A stretch of 64,000 nt of DNA from Bacillota bacterium (lineage in GTDB: Bacteria; Bacillota; Clostridia; Christensenellales; CAG-917): NCBI GenBank assembly GCA_023665365.1, contig JAMPEA010000002.1, positions 69,051 to 133,050 on the forward strand, written 5' to 3'. The translations under genes were made by a program, and so were the position numbers. Shown piece by piece: positions 23,003 through 31,070 of this stretch. The notes under the pieces are model-generated. The model had not been told where the DNA came from, ran no database searches, and saw nothing but the letters and a program-made list of their open reading frames with translations. Position 1 is the stretch's first letter. Each line of letters opens with the position of its first letter.

Positions 23003-26000
23003 TTGAAAATTCCAAGCATTTTACAACTTAAAAATTTAGGCGAAAAGCTGGCAAAACTCGAAGGCGCGGGCGCAAAGCGCTTGTCCGACCCAAAGCTGTC
23101 GGCGGTTTCCGTTTTGCGCGTGACGGACGGCGCTAAGGCGCATATCATAAGCGCGCTAAACTGCCGCAGGCTCGTAGTGACCGCAGACGCGCTCGGCGCA
23201 AAAAGTCTTGCGGGCAGGCTCGCAAGCTGGGGCGCGCGCGTTTGCTATCTTCCTTACAGAGACGATATGCTGATGTCGAGAAAGGGCTTTACGCAGGACA
23301 ATATGTTGGAGCGCATGAATACGCTCGTCGCGCTTAACGGCGGCGACGTGGATATAGTAGTCACTTGCGCGGACAGTCTGTTACAGCATTTTCCGTCGAG
23401 ACGGCTCGTCGAAAAATACGCCGTCACGATAAAAAAGGAGGACGTTATATCTCCCGTCGAACTTGCCGACAGGCTTGCGCTTGCGGGCTACGTGCGCCGC
23501 GACGTCGTAGGCGACGTGGGCGAGTTCTCTTTGCGCGGCGACGTTCTCGACGTGTATTCGCCCTCTAAAATCGCCTATCGCGTCGGCTTTTTCGACGAGC
23601 TAATAGAAGATATAAAAGTATTCGACGTTGAAAGCATGGCGTCGTCTAACGAGGTGGAAAAACTGACGCTTCCGCCTATGAGCGACATTCTTGCCGACGA
23701 GAATATTTTAAACGACGCGCTCGCGGCGATGAAGCCCTATCTCGACAGCAAAAACTGCGCGGAGGCGAGGGAGGGCATTAGAGTCGGCGCGTGCAACGCT
23801 TCGGCGGTGTGGGCGCTGCCGTTTATGGACGGACAGCAGACTTTGCTTGAATATCTCGACGACGGAGAGACTACGCTCGTAATCTTCGACGAGCCGAAAG
23901 TGGTGTTCGACAAGCTCAATATCCTTGCAAAGGAGTTCGAGGGTAGGATAAAGACGCTCACGGACGGCGGCGAAATTTTGCCCTTGCACCGCGAGGCGTA
24001 TATCACCGTGCACGAGCTTAGACGGCAGTTGTTCAATGCGCGCAAGATGAGTTTTTCGTCGATGAGTTTAAACAATCCGCTTTTCGACCCAACCTACGTT
24101 TTAGAACCCAAAACCAAGGCAGTGACGAAATACTATCTCGACCCGAGCGCGGTTGCAAACGACGTTAAGGCGTTTATGCTAAACGGGGCGAAAGTCATAT
24201 TTGCCTGCGGCAACTCAGAGAGGGCAAAGGGCGTTGCCGAAAGCCTAAGAGAGGACGAGATAAGCGCCGAGTTCAGCGAGGACGGCGAGGGCGACGGGAG
24301 CGTGCTCGTGACTCCGCTCAAAGTGGATACGGGCGTGATTTATCCCGCGGCGAAGGCTGTCATAATCGGCGTGTCCGAGTGCATAGGCAAAAAGCGCGCC
24401 GAGAGCGTCATTTCGCAAAAACGGCAGTTTAGCGCACCAAAAGCGGGGGATTATGTAGTGCATCGCGTGCATGGCGTAGGACTTTGCGAGGGCACTACGC
24501 GCATGAAATCGGGGGAGTTCGAGCGCGAATATATCGTGCTCAAATACCGCGACGGAGATACGCTTTACGTCGCCACCGACCAGATGAATAACCTGCAAAA
24601 GTTCGTCGGCGAGGAAAATCCGACTCTCAATAAACTCGGCGGAAAGGAGTTCGAGCGCGAAAAGGAAAGAGTTAAAAAATCCGTGCGCAAGCTCGCCGTC
24701 AATCTCGTGGAGCTGTACGCCAAGCGCGAAAAGCAAAAGGGATATAAATACTCCGAGGACACAGTCTGGCAAAAGGAGTTCGAGGACTCTTTCGAGTACG
24801 TCGAAACCGACGACCAGCTCAAAGCCATTGCCGAAATCAAGCAGGATATGGAGCAGGGGCGCATTATGGACAGACTTGTCGTAGGCGACGTGGGTTTCGG
24901 CAAGACGGAGGTTGCGTTCCGCGCTATGTTCAAAACCGTGCTCGACGGAAAGCAAGCCGTTCTGCTTGCTCCGACCACGATACTTGCAAGACAGCACTAT
25001 GAAAATCTCGTGGATAGGTTAAAGCCGTTCGGCATAAGGTGCGGTCTGCTTACGAGGCTTCAAAGCTCCGCCGAAAACGCAAAACTGTTAAAAGACTTGA
25101 AAGACGGAAGCGCGCATATCGTCATAGCGACCCATAAAGTGTTATCCAAAAACGTGGAGTTTTACGACCTCGGGCTTCTCGTGCTCGACGAGGAACAGCG
25201 CTTCGGCGTGGAGCATAAGGAGAAACTCAAAGAAAAATATCCGCTTGTCAACGTGCTTACGCTATCGGCGACGCCTATTCCGCGCACTCTCAATATGTCG
25301 CTGTCGGGGCTTAGGGATATATCCATGCTCGAAACCGCTCCGCAGGGCAGATTGCCAATACAGACTTACGTCGTGTCATACAGCGACGCGATTTGCGTAG
25401 ACGCTATCACCCGCGAAATAGCAAGGGGCGGACAGACGCTCATACTGCTTAACGATATAGAGAGGTTGAAACCCTTTGCCGACAGGCTCGCGGGGCTTGT
25501 GGACGGCGCTCGCATTATCACCGCGCACGGACAGATGCCCGCAGGTCAGCTCGAAGAGAGAATGAGCGCCTTTTACGATAAGCAATACGACGTGCTGGTT
25601 GCGACTACGATAATCGAGAACGGCATAGACCTACCCGACGCAAACACGCTTATCGTCATAGACAGCGGCAACTTCGGCTTGTCGCAACTCTATCAGTTGC
25701 GCGGACGAGTGGGGCGCAGAGGCGCGCTCGCGCACGCATACTTCACTCTGCCCGAAAGCGGCACGCTCACCGCTACCGCAGAAAAGCGGCTTAAAACCTT
25801 GCTTGAAAATACCGAGATAGGCAGCGGATTCAGAGTTGCGATGTCCGACCTTTCCATACGCGGCGCGGGGACGCTGCTCGGCGCGGAGCAGAGCGGTCAT
25901 ATCGAAAAGGTAGGCTACGAAATGTATCTCGAACTCCTCGACGAAGCCGTGCAGGAGATAAAGACGGGCGTAGTCCGCAAGCCCGAGCGCGACGTCGAAA

Positions 26001-26422
26001 TGCGAGTGGACGCAATGGCGTTTATCAGCGACGGCTACGTCAGCAGCCGCGACAAGTTGAGGGTGTATAAGCGCATATCCGAGATACGCACCAAGGCGGC
26101 AAGGGACGCGCTCGTTGCCGAGCTCGCCGAGGTGTATGGACCTGTGGACGTGCCTCTTGAAAACCTTATAAATATAGCCTTGCTTAAAAACCTCGCGGCG
26201 CGCTTTGACGTGTCTCGCGTAGTCATCAACAAGAACGGAGCGGGCGCAAACTTTTACGACGCGGACGTGTTCAAAAACGAACTGCTTATGCGCGCTGTCG
26301 CAGACAACGCGAGTAGTGTCGTGATGACGACCACTATACCGCCTACTTTGATATTCGAGGTCAACAAAAAGACCGCCGAGCAAAAGCTGGCGAGAATGAT
26401 AGACTTCTTCTCTGTCGAATAG
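23003..26422 (+). CDS. mfd: Transcription-repair coupling factor Mfd
   Basis: 1139 residues, close to the family norm, starting with TTG. A UvrB-like N-terminal region (1-300) comes first. The RNA polymerase-interacting, CarD-like module is near 490-550 (GDYVVHRVHGVGLCEG, then YREGDTLYV-type sequence). A RecG-like translocase follows with Walker A GDVGFGKTEVA near 629 and DEEQ (VLDEEQRFGVEHKEKL) near 728. The helicase C lobe contains GRVGRRG. A C-terminal regulatory domain ends the protein. It pushes stalled polymerase off DNA and recruits UvrA. There is no Shine-Dalgarno site before the TTG. Its transcript ends near the hairpin at 26528. Confidence 0.97.
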   Translation: MKIPSILQLKNLGEKLAKLEGAGAKRLSDPKLSAVSVLRVTDGAKAHIISALNCRRLVVTADALGAKSLAGRLASWGARVCYLPYRDDMLMSRKGFTQDNMLERMNTLVALNGGDVDIVVTCADSLLQHFPSRRLVEKYAVTIKKEDVISPVELADRLALAGYVRRDVVGDVGEFSLRGDVLDVYSPSKIAYRVGFFDELIEDIKVFDVESMASSNEVEKLTLPPMSDILADENILNDALAAMKPYLDSKNCAEAREGIRVGACNASAVWALPFMDGQQTLLEYLDDGETTLVIFDEPKVVFDKLNILAKEFEGRIKTLTDGGEILPLHREAYITVHELRRQLFNARKMSFSSMSLNNPLFDPTYVLEPKTKAVTKYYLDPSAVANDVKAFMLNGAKVIFACGNSERAKGVAESLREDEISAEFSEDGEGDGSVLVTPLKVDTGVIYPAAKAVIIGVSECIGKKRAESVISQKRQFSAPKAGDYVVHRVHGVGLCEGTTRMKSGEFEREYIVLKYRDGDTLYVATDQMNNLQKFVGEENPTLNKLGGKEFEREKERVKKSVRKLAVNLVELYAKREKQKGYKYSEDTVWQKEFEDSFEYVETDDQLKAIAEIKQDMEQGRIMDRLVVGDVGFGKTEVAFRAMFKTVLDGKQAVLLAPTTILARQHYENLVDRLKPFGIRCGLLTRLQSSAENAKLLKDLKDGSAHIVIATHKVLSKNVEFYDLGLLVLDEEQRFGVEHKEKLKEKYPLVNVLTLSATPIPRTLNMSLSGLRDISMLETAPQGRLPIQTYVVSYSDAICVDAITREIARGGQTLILLNDIERLKPFADRLAGLVDGARIITAHGQMPAGQLEERMSAFYDKQYDVLVATTIIENGIDLPDANTLIVIDSGNFGLSQLYQLRGRVGRRGALAHAYFTLPESGTLTATAEKRLKTLLENTEIGSGFRVAMSDLSIRGAGTLLGAEQSGHIEKVGYEMYLELLDEAVQEIKTGVVRKPERDVEMRVDAMAFISDGYVSSRDKLRVYKRISEIRTKAARDALVAELAEVYGPVDVPLENLINIALLKNLAARFDVSRVVINKNGAGANFYDADVFKNELLMRAVADNASSVVMTTTIPPTLIFEVNKKTAEQKLARMIDFFSVE

Positions 26423-26525
26423 GACAGAAAAATAAAGCCGCCCGTCACGCGTCGGCACAGAAAACGGATTGTTTCGCAAAATAAACACTTTATCGTTCAA
26501 AAACAACACTTTAAATGCTTATTAT

Positions 26526-26557
26526 GTAATGCGACGCGCATCGCGCGTCGCATTTTA
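26526..26557. terminator. Bidirectional terminator between mfd and the collagen-like gene
   Basis: A perfect 12-bp stem aatgcgacgcgc/gcgcgtcgcatt with loop atc, followed by tttta on the plus strand. It separates two convergent genes. Confidence 0.7.
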
Positions 26558-26568
26558 AAGTGCGCGGA

Positions 26569-27411
26569 TCAGGTTGCCAAAAGCCCCGCCGCACGCAAGG
26601 ACGCAAGCAGAGCGTTCAGCGTCGTGGCTACGTCGGTGACTGTCGGCGTAGCTCCTACATCCGCAACAGCCGCCGCGGGGGTTACAGTGCCTGCGGGACC
26701 TGTCGCTCCCGTAGCTCCCGTTTCACCCTGAGGTATTCCAAACGTAAAGGCGAATACTTTTGCCGTGTCAGGACCTGTTGCGGTGACTGTCGCCGTTGCG
26801 TCAGAACCCGCAGGGAGAGTAGTCGCGGTTGCGGTCGGCGTGCCAAAGCCTGCCGCTTCGCCCGTAGCTCCCGTTGCGCCCGTTTCTCCCGCAGGACCTT
26901 GCGGACCTGTCGCACCCGTAGCTCCGGTAGCCCCCGCAGGACCTGTCTCGCCTTGCGGAATTCCGAAAGTAAAGGTGAATACCTTTGCCGTGTCCGGACC
27001 TGTCGCTGTCACGGTCGCAGTTGCGTCCGAGCCTGCCGCCAAGGTGGTTGCCGTTGCGATCGGTGTGCCGAAGCCTGCCGCTTCGCCCGTCGCGCCCGTC
27101 GCGCCCGTTGCGCCGGCAGGACCCGTTGCGCCAGTTGCCCCCGCGGGACCGGCGGGACCCTGCGGACCTGTTGCACCCGTTGCGCCCGTTGCTCCTGTTG
27201 CTCCTGTTGCTCCCGCAGGACCTTGCGGACCTGTCGCGCCTGTCAGTCCCGTCGGACCTTGCGCGCCCATCGGTCCCATTGGACCCATAGGACCTGCGGG
27301 ACCCATCGGCCCGACAGGTCCGCGGATATACACGGTTGTGATGCCGCAAGGGCGGTTTACGTCCGAGTCGAAGCCGTTTCGATTACAGTTGTTGCAGTTG
27401 TTGAAAAACAT
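26569..27411 (-). CDS. Collagen-like (GXY repeat) surface protein with duplicated module
   Basis: 280 residues. A Cys/Asn-rich start ([13 protein letters not shown]) precedes collagen triplets at about 31-109, mostly GAT/GPx, as in BclA-type spore and surface filaments. A 45-residue beta module ([20 protein letters not shown]...[11 protein letters not shown]) occurs twice, at about 110-154 and 185-230, separated by more triplets; similar modules link collagen stretches in phage tail fibres. The C-terminus (243-280) is hydrophobic and Ala/Leu-rich ([16 protein letters not shown]), likely the trimer-forming or anchoring end. A very strong ribosome site (aggagg, 6 nt before the ATG) is present. 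It has no signal peptide or LPxTG, consistent with assembly from the mother-cell side of a spore, which is an inference. Confidence 0.85.
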   Translation of the reverse strand: MFFNNCNNCNRNGFDSDVNRPCGITTVYIRGPVGPMGPAGPMGPMGPMGAQGPTGLTGATGPQGPAGATGATGATGATGATGPQGPAGPAGATGATGPAGATGATGATGEAAGFGTPIATATTLAAGSDATATVTATGPDTAKVFTFTFGIPQGETGPAGATGATGATGPQGPAGETGATGATGEAAGFGTPTATATTLPAGSDATATVTATGPDTAKVFAFTFGIPQGETGATGATGPAGTVTPAAAVADVGATPTVTDVATTLNALLASLRAAGLLAT

Positions 27412-27500
27412 AATATACCTCCTATTTATTATGTAAGTCGCAAATCGATAGGAGGGTTTCCTTGCTGTATCCTATGCGCTTAGCGCCTAATAAGTTACCG

Positions 27501-27529
27501 TTGACAAAGGGGCTTGTGTTTGTTACTGT
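27501..27529 (+). promoter_or_regulatory. Promoter of the condensation-type acyltransferase gene
   Basis: TTGACA (27501-27506), 17 bases, TACTGT (27524-27529). A start near 27536 leaves a leader of about 20 nt with AAGG. Confidence 0.5.
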
Positions 27530-27556
27530 AAATTTGAAATAAGGTTATACTTATAT

Positions 27557-28867
27557 ATGGGACTGAACGATATGAAAAAGACTAAAATCAAAGCCGAAAT
27601 GTGGGATAGAATGCAATTTTTATTTCGTACGTTTTACGATCGCATGATACATTTGAAGCTATACTATGACGGCAAAATAGATGAGGAGACGTTAAAGGAA
27701 GCCGCGGCGTTTATGATTAACCGCGCGCCCGTGCTTCACAGCAGTTTTAAGTCAAATCCGATTAAACCTTATTGGAAAGTTGAGGACTACGTCATAGAGG
27801 ACGCAGTGTGCTTTTATAAAAGCGAAAACGCAGAGAAGGATTCCGACGAATTTCTGTCGCAGGTTATCCCATACGGCAACAACGTACAGATAAAAATTGC
27901 CGTGTTCGAGGAGGGCGAAAAGAGCGTACTCGCACTGCTGGTCAACCATATGTGTATGGACGGCGGCGATTGCAGATATTTTGCGACGAAACTATGCGAA
28001 AACTACAACCTCTTAAAGCGCGGCGAGGGTGCGGCTTTGAATATAAAATCGGGCTCGCGCGGGTTTGAGCAGGTGTATTCTAAGTTTTCGGGAGACGACC
28101 TCAAAGCGGCGCGCGGATTGTATAAGAATGTTAGCAAAAACAGGGATAAAGTGCCGTTTCCGTGGGCTAAACCCTCAAATTCGGATAAAAACCGCATTGT
28201 GCGACGGGAGATAGACAAGGATAGATTCGACCGCTTGAAGCAGGTTGCAAAGGCGCTCGGAATAACCGTCAACGACGCTATTATGTCCATCGCGGTGCGC
28301 ACCCTGTACGAGATTTGCGACGTAGGCGATAACAGCCCTCTCACCGTGTCTTGCGCGATAGATTTAAGGCGGCATATAGTCGAGGGCGGCAACCTCGGCG
28401 GGCTTACGAACCATACGGCGTGGCTCGCCTGCCGCACGACTTCAAAGGGCGAGAGTATGCGCGATACCGTCCTCAACGTGGCAAACGAAATGTGCAAGCA
28501 TAAACAGGATAAGTTTATGGGGCTTTACTCGCTCCCTCTGTTGAAGCTGGGATACACGATTTTCCCGCAAGGGCTGGCAGAATTTGCAATCAAAATCGGA
28601 TACGACAATCCTCTCCTCGCGGTGAGCAATATAGGGCTTTTGGGCGACGATAAGCTGGCGCTCGACGACGCAAAACTTACGGGCGGATTTATGTCGGGAG
28701 CAACCAAATATAAGCCCTATTTTTTGATGTCGGCAACGACGCTCCTTGAAAGACTTACCTTTTCCGCTTCCATGCGCGGAAGCGACGAGGACGTAAAAAT
28801 CATCGAGAGATATTTCGACGTAATCGAAAAAAATCTCGCCGAATTTAACGATATAAACGCGGAATAA
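27557..28867 (+). CDS. Condensation/WES-type CoA-dependent acyltransferase superfamily protein
   Basis: 436 residues with the two-lobed chloramphenicol-acetyltransferase-like plan of condensation, alcohol acetyltransferase and wax-ester-synthase-like enzymes. The catalytic motif HHxxxDG appears as NHMCMDGG near residue 130: the first His is Asn, while the catalytic second His, Asp and Gly are kept. The C-terminal lobe has DLRRHI and GGLTNHTAWL, similar to the DFGWG region of the family. The protein is soluble. It probably makes an ester or amide from an activated acyl donor; the substrate is unknown. An in-frame ATG five codons later is an alternative start. The next gene encodes an esterase, which might act on related compounds. 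Confidence 0.72.
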   Translation: MGLNDMKKTKIKAEMWDRMQFLFRTFYDRMIHLKLYYDGKIDEETLKEAAAFMINRAPVLHSSFKSNPIKPYWKVEDYVIEDAVCFYKSENAEKDSDEFLSQVIPYGNNVQIKIAVFEEGEKSVLALLVNHMCMDGGDCRYFATKLCENYNLLKRGEGAALNIKSGSRGFEQVYSKFSGDDLKAARGLYKNVSKNRDKVPFPWAKPSNSDKNRIVRREIDKDRFDRLKQVAKALGITVNDAIMSIAVRTLYEICDVGDNSPLTVSCAIDLRRHIVEGGNLGGLTNHTAWLACRTTSKGESMRDTVLNVANEMCKHKQDKFMGLYSLPLLKLGYTIFPQGLAEFAIKIGYDNPLLAVSNIGLLGDDKLALDDAKLTGGFMSGATKYKPYFLMSATTLLERLTFSASMRGSDEDVKIIERYFDVIEKNLAEFNDINAE

Positions 28868-28874
28868 AAAATTC

Positions 28875-28903
28875 TTGCAAGATAAGAACCGATGTGTTAA
28901 AAT
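28875..28903 (+). promoter_or_regulatory. Promoter of the esterase gene
   Basis: TTGCAA (28875-28880), 17 bases, TAAAAT (28898-28903). The ATG at 28946 has a strong aggagg site. Confidence 0.6.
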
Positions 28904-28945
28904 TATCATAATAAAATACAAAGCGCAAAATTCAGGAGGAAAATT

Positions 28946-29860
28946 ATGACTTTTGCAGAGTTTTTGTTTGTCGCTATCGACAAGATTTGCGACAGGGGGC
29001 AAAACAAAAAGAAAATCGTCAAATTTAAAGGCGTAGATTTCAACGAGGAACTCGACGTTGCCTACGGCGAGAGCGAAAGCGAAAAACTCGACCTCTACTA
29101 CCTCAAACGTCCCGAGGGCGAAAAGTATCCCGTCATGTTCCTCATTCACGGCGGCGGCTTCGTCGCGGGCGATAAGCATTACAGACGCGGGCTTTCCAAG
29201 TGGATGGCGGATAAGGGCTTTTTCGTTGTCAACGTAAACTACGCGCTCGCGCCGCAATACAAATTTCCTATCGGCTTAAAACAGCTTGTCAAGGCGCTCA
29301 ACTGGGTGGGCGAAAACGCCGAGAAATACAACCTCGACCTCGACAATATGTGCGTGTCGGGAGACAGCGCCGGCGGATATTATTCGGCAATGCTCGCCTG
29401 CATCGCAACCAATAAGAGCTTGCAGGAGAGATTCGGCGTCAGCACGGATTTGAGGTTTAGAACCGCCTCGTTAGATTGCGGAATTTATGACGTTCAAGAG
29501 GCGCTCAGCCAAAAGCTGCCTTTCAATCTCACCGATAAGGTCTTGCACGATTTCAGCGGAATACACGTCAAGGACCTCGAAAATTACGAGTACAAGGACG
29601 TGCTTGCGCCATATGTGTTCGTAGACGAAAACTTCCCGATTTCATTTATCACCTACGCCGAAAAGGACGTGTTCTGCAAAGGGCAGGGGCAAAAGCTCAT
29701 CAAAAAGTTGCAGGACCTCGGCATCCACGTAGAACAGCATCATTCCACGAAGTTCTTGGACAACCACTGCTTCCCGCTCAACTGGGATAAGGGCGCGGCG
29801 AAAGAGAATGTGAAGTTGGTGGGGGATTTTTTGAAGCGTGCCGCCAACAAAGAAGTTTAA
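28946..29860 (+). CDS. Alpha/beta hydrolase, hormone-sensitive-lipase-like esterase
   Basis: 304 residues, cytosolic. HGGGF near residue 68 forms the oxyanion hole of the HSL/acetyl-esterase branch. The nucleophile is Ser in GDSAGG near 141, with Asp in YAEKDVF near 237 and His in NHCF near 273. This triad is complete. It would cleave small acyl esters. It has its own promoter and a strong ribosome site. Its stop codon touches the left end of a hairpin element. Confidence 0.88.
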   Translation: MTFAEFLFVAIDKICDRGQNKKKIVKFKGVDFNEELDVAYGESESEKLDLYYLKRPEGEKYPVMFLIHGGGFVAGDKHYRRGLSKWMADKGFFVVNVNYALAPQYKFPIGLKQLVKALNWVGENAEKYNLDLDNMCVSGDSAGGYYSAMLACIATNKSLQERFGVSTDLRFRTASLDCGIYDVQEALSQKLPFNLTDKVLHDFSGIHVKDLENYEYKDVLAPYVFVDENFPISFITYAEKDVFCKGQGQKLIKKLQDLGIHVEQHHSTKFLDNHCFPLNWDKGAAKENVKLVGDFLKRAANKEV

Positions 29861-29861
29861 A

Positions 29862-29985
29862 AAAACCTTTCAATTTTGCGATATGCTTTGTCAAAGCCCC
29901 GTTTCTTCGCCGTCGTGTACGCTTAGTACACTAGGCGGCTTAAAACGGGGCTTTTTCGCGCCTCTCATCAAAATTGCAAGGTTTT
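29862..29985. repeat. Hairpin repeat element (124 bp), copy 2
   Basis: Terminal arms aaaacctttcaattttg (29862-29878) and caaaattgcaaggtttt (29969-29985) with one mismatch. The interior palindrome has aaagccccgttt and aaacggggcttt, and the apical hairpin is gtgtac-gctta-gtacac. It begins 1 base after the esterase stop codon. Confidence 0.8.
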
Positions 29986-30123
29986 GGTGGGCTTTGGAAT
30001 GTTCGCAATCACGTACGACTTGTACGCTTGGTTGTTCGCAAAAACGCTTTTCCTTGTCTGAACGCAAATGACAAGGTTTTACGTGCTTAATACACGCGCT
30101 CTCATCAAAATTACAAGGTTTTA
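29986..30123. repeat. Further partial hairpin elements (composite)
   Basis: A second, shorter element runs into copy 2: cgtacgacttgtacg is its apical hairpin, and its right half (cgcttttccttgtctgaacgcaaatgacaaggtttt) matches the element at 33587-33709. A third right-end fragment (ctctcatcaaaattacaaggtttta) ends near 30122, just before the next gene. Repeated insertion or rearrangement at one place is the likely cause. Confidence 0.6.
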
Positions 30124-30144
30124 CGGGCTATCCATCTCTTTCAT

Positions 30145-30780
30145 ATGAAAAAACAACCAACATTCAAACCCAAAAACAGATACGAGACCGCTCCCGAGGG
30201 GGAGCGGGTTGAAGCGATTGCAAGCAGCGTGCAAAAGGAAATCGACGAGCGCGAAAAAAGAGTTTCCGCAATCGGCAAGATAAGCGCGATTTGGACGCTT
30301 ATTTCAACCGTTTACGCGATAGTCAGCACCTGCATATTTATCGCCAAGGGCTGGATTTCAAACGCCGCATCGATAGCGCTTGGGTGCGTCCTTGCGCTGT
30401 ACGTAGTCGTGTTTGTCGTGCTTGCCGTCATGACCTTTAAGGATTTCAAGGGCGGGGCTAAGCGAGTTAGGATATATAAGAAACTGCTTAAAATTTTCAA
30501 GGCGGTCGCAAACGTGGTCTTGCTTGCGGTGTCCGCCGTATCTATGGCGGGAATGGGATTAAAGGGCATAGACGCCGCCGCGAAAATCGTTGCGTTTTCG
30601 ATTACGTTTGCCGTTGCCCTCGTACAGCTCGGGCTTAAAGTGGCGGCGTTTGCGATGAAGATTGCAAAGACGCAAATATCAAAAAAATTCAAGGTGGAAT
30701 TTGTAAAATTCGTTGACGGCGAGATGCAAAAGAAAAGCGCAACGTCGAGACTCAAAGAGCGCCGATATAAAGATAAATAA
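30145..30780 (+). CDS. Four-TM hypothetical membrane protein
   Basis: 211 residues. A polar N-terminus with a heptad-like helix (residues 20-42) is followed by four membrane segments at about 46-68, 75-99, 118-138 and 148-170. A long basic tail (KTQISKKFKVEFVKFVDGEMQKKSATSRLKERRYKDK) should be cytosolic. No family was recognised. The ATG has no clear ribosome site and stands only about 20 bases after a hairpin-element fragment. Confidence 0.65.
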   Translation: MKKQPTFKPKNRYETAPEGERVEAIASSVQKEIDEREKRVSAIGKISAIWTLISTVYAIVSTCIFIAKGWISNAASIALGCVLALYVVVFVVLAVMTFKDFKGGAKRVRIYKKLLKIFKAVANVVLLAVSAVSMAGMGLKGIDAAAKIVAFSITFAVALVQLGLKVAAFAMKIAKTQISKKFKVEFVKFVDGEMQKKSATSRLKERRYKDK

Positions 30781-30866
30781 GCCGTAAATGTCAAAATACG
30801 TAGTTTAAGTTGCAAAAATGATAATATTAAACGTCGATTTTGCGATTTACAACATTGCATTATTTG

Positions 30867-30899
30867 AGACTTTTCGAGTGCAAAAGTCTTTTGATTTTA
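30867..30899 (+). terminator. Probable terminator after the four-TM protein gene
   Basis: agactttt-cgagtgc-aaaagtct followed by tttgatttt. It lies about 90 bases after the stop. The rest of 30781-31070 holds the promoter of the next gene and no reading frame I can support. Confidence 0.45.
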
Positions 30900-30977
30900 A
30901 GGGGAAATTTTTAAAAATCGCACATTGACGCAATAATAATTTCCATTTTTTAACCGCGCCAATGGATTTGTTTTCTC

Positions 30978-31006
30978 TTGCAATTATCTTTTATATATGA
31001 TAAATT
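30978..31006 (+). promoter_or_regulatory. Promoter of the GH127-like gene
   Basis: TTGCAA (30978-30983), 17 bases, TAAATT (31001-31006), about 65 bases before the TTG start. Confidence 0.45.
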
Positions 31007-31070
31007 GATATAGTATAGCGATACGCGGGATTTCCGCTTTCGCGGGATACATATCGAGCGAGGCGTAATT

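Noticed and set aside
26560-27483. Plus-strand Arg/Cys-rich and Pro/Val-rich frames over the collagen-like gene
   Set aside because: They are artefacts of the GXY repeat read on the other strand; the minus strand has the strong ribosome site and the sensible protein.
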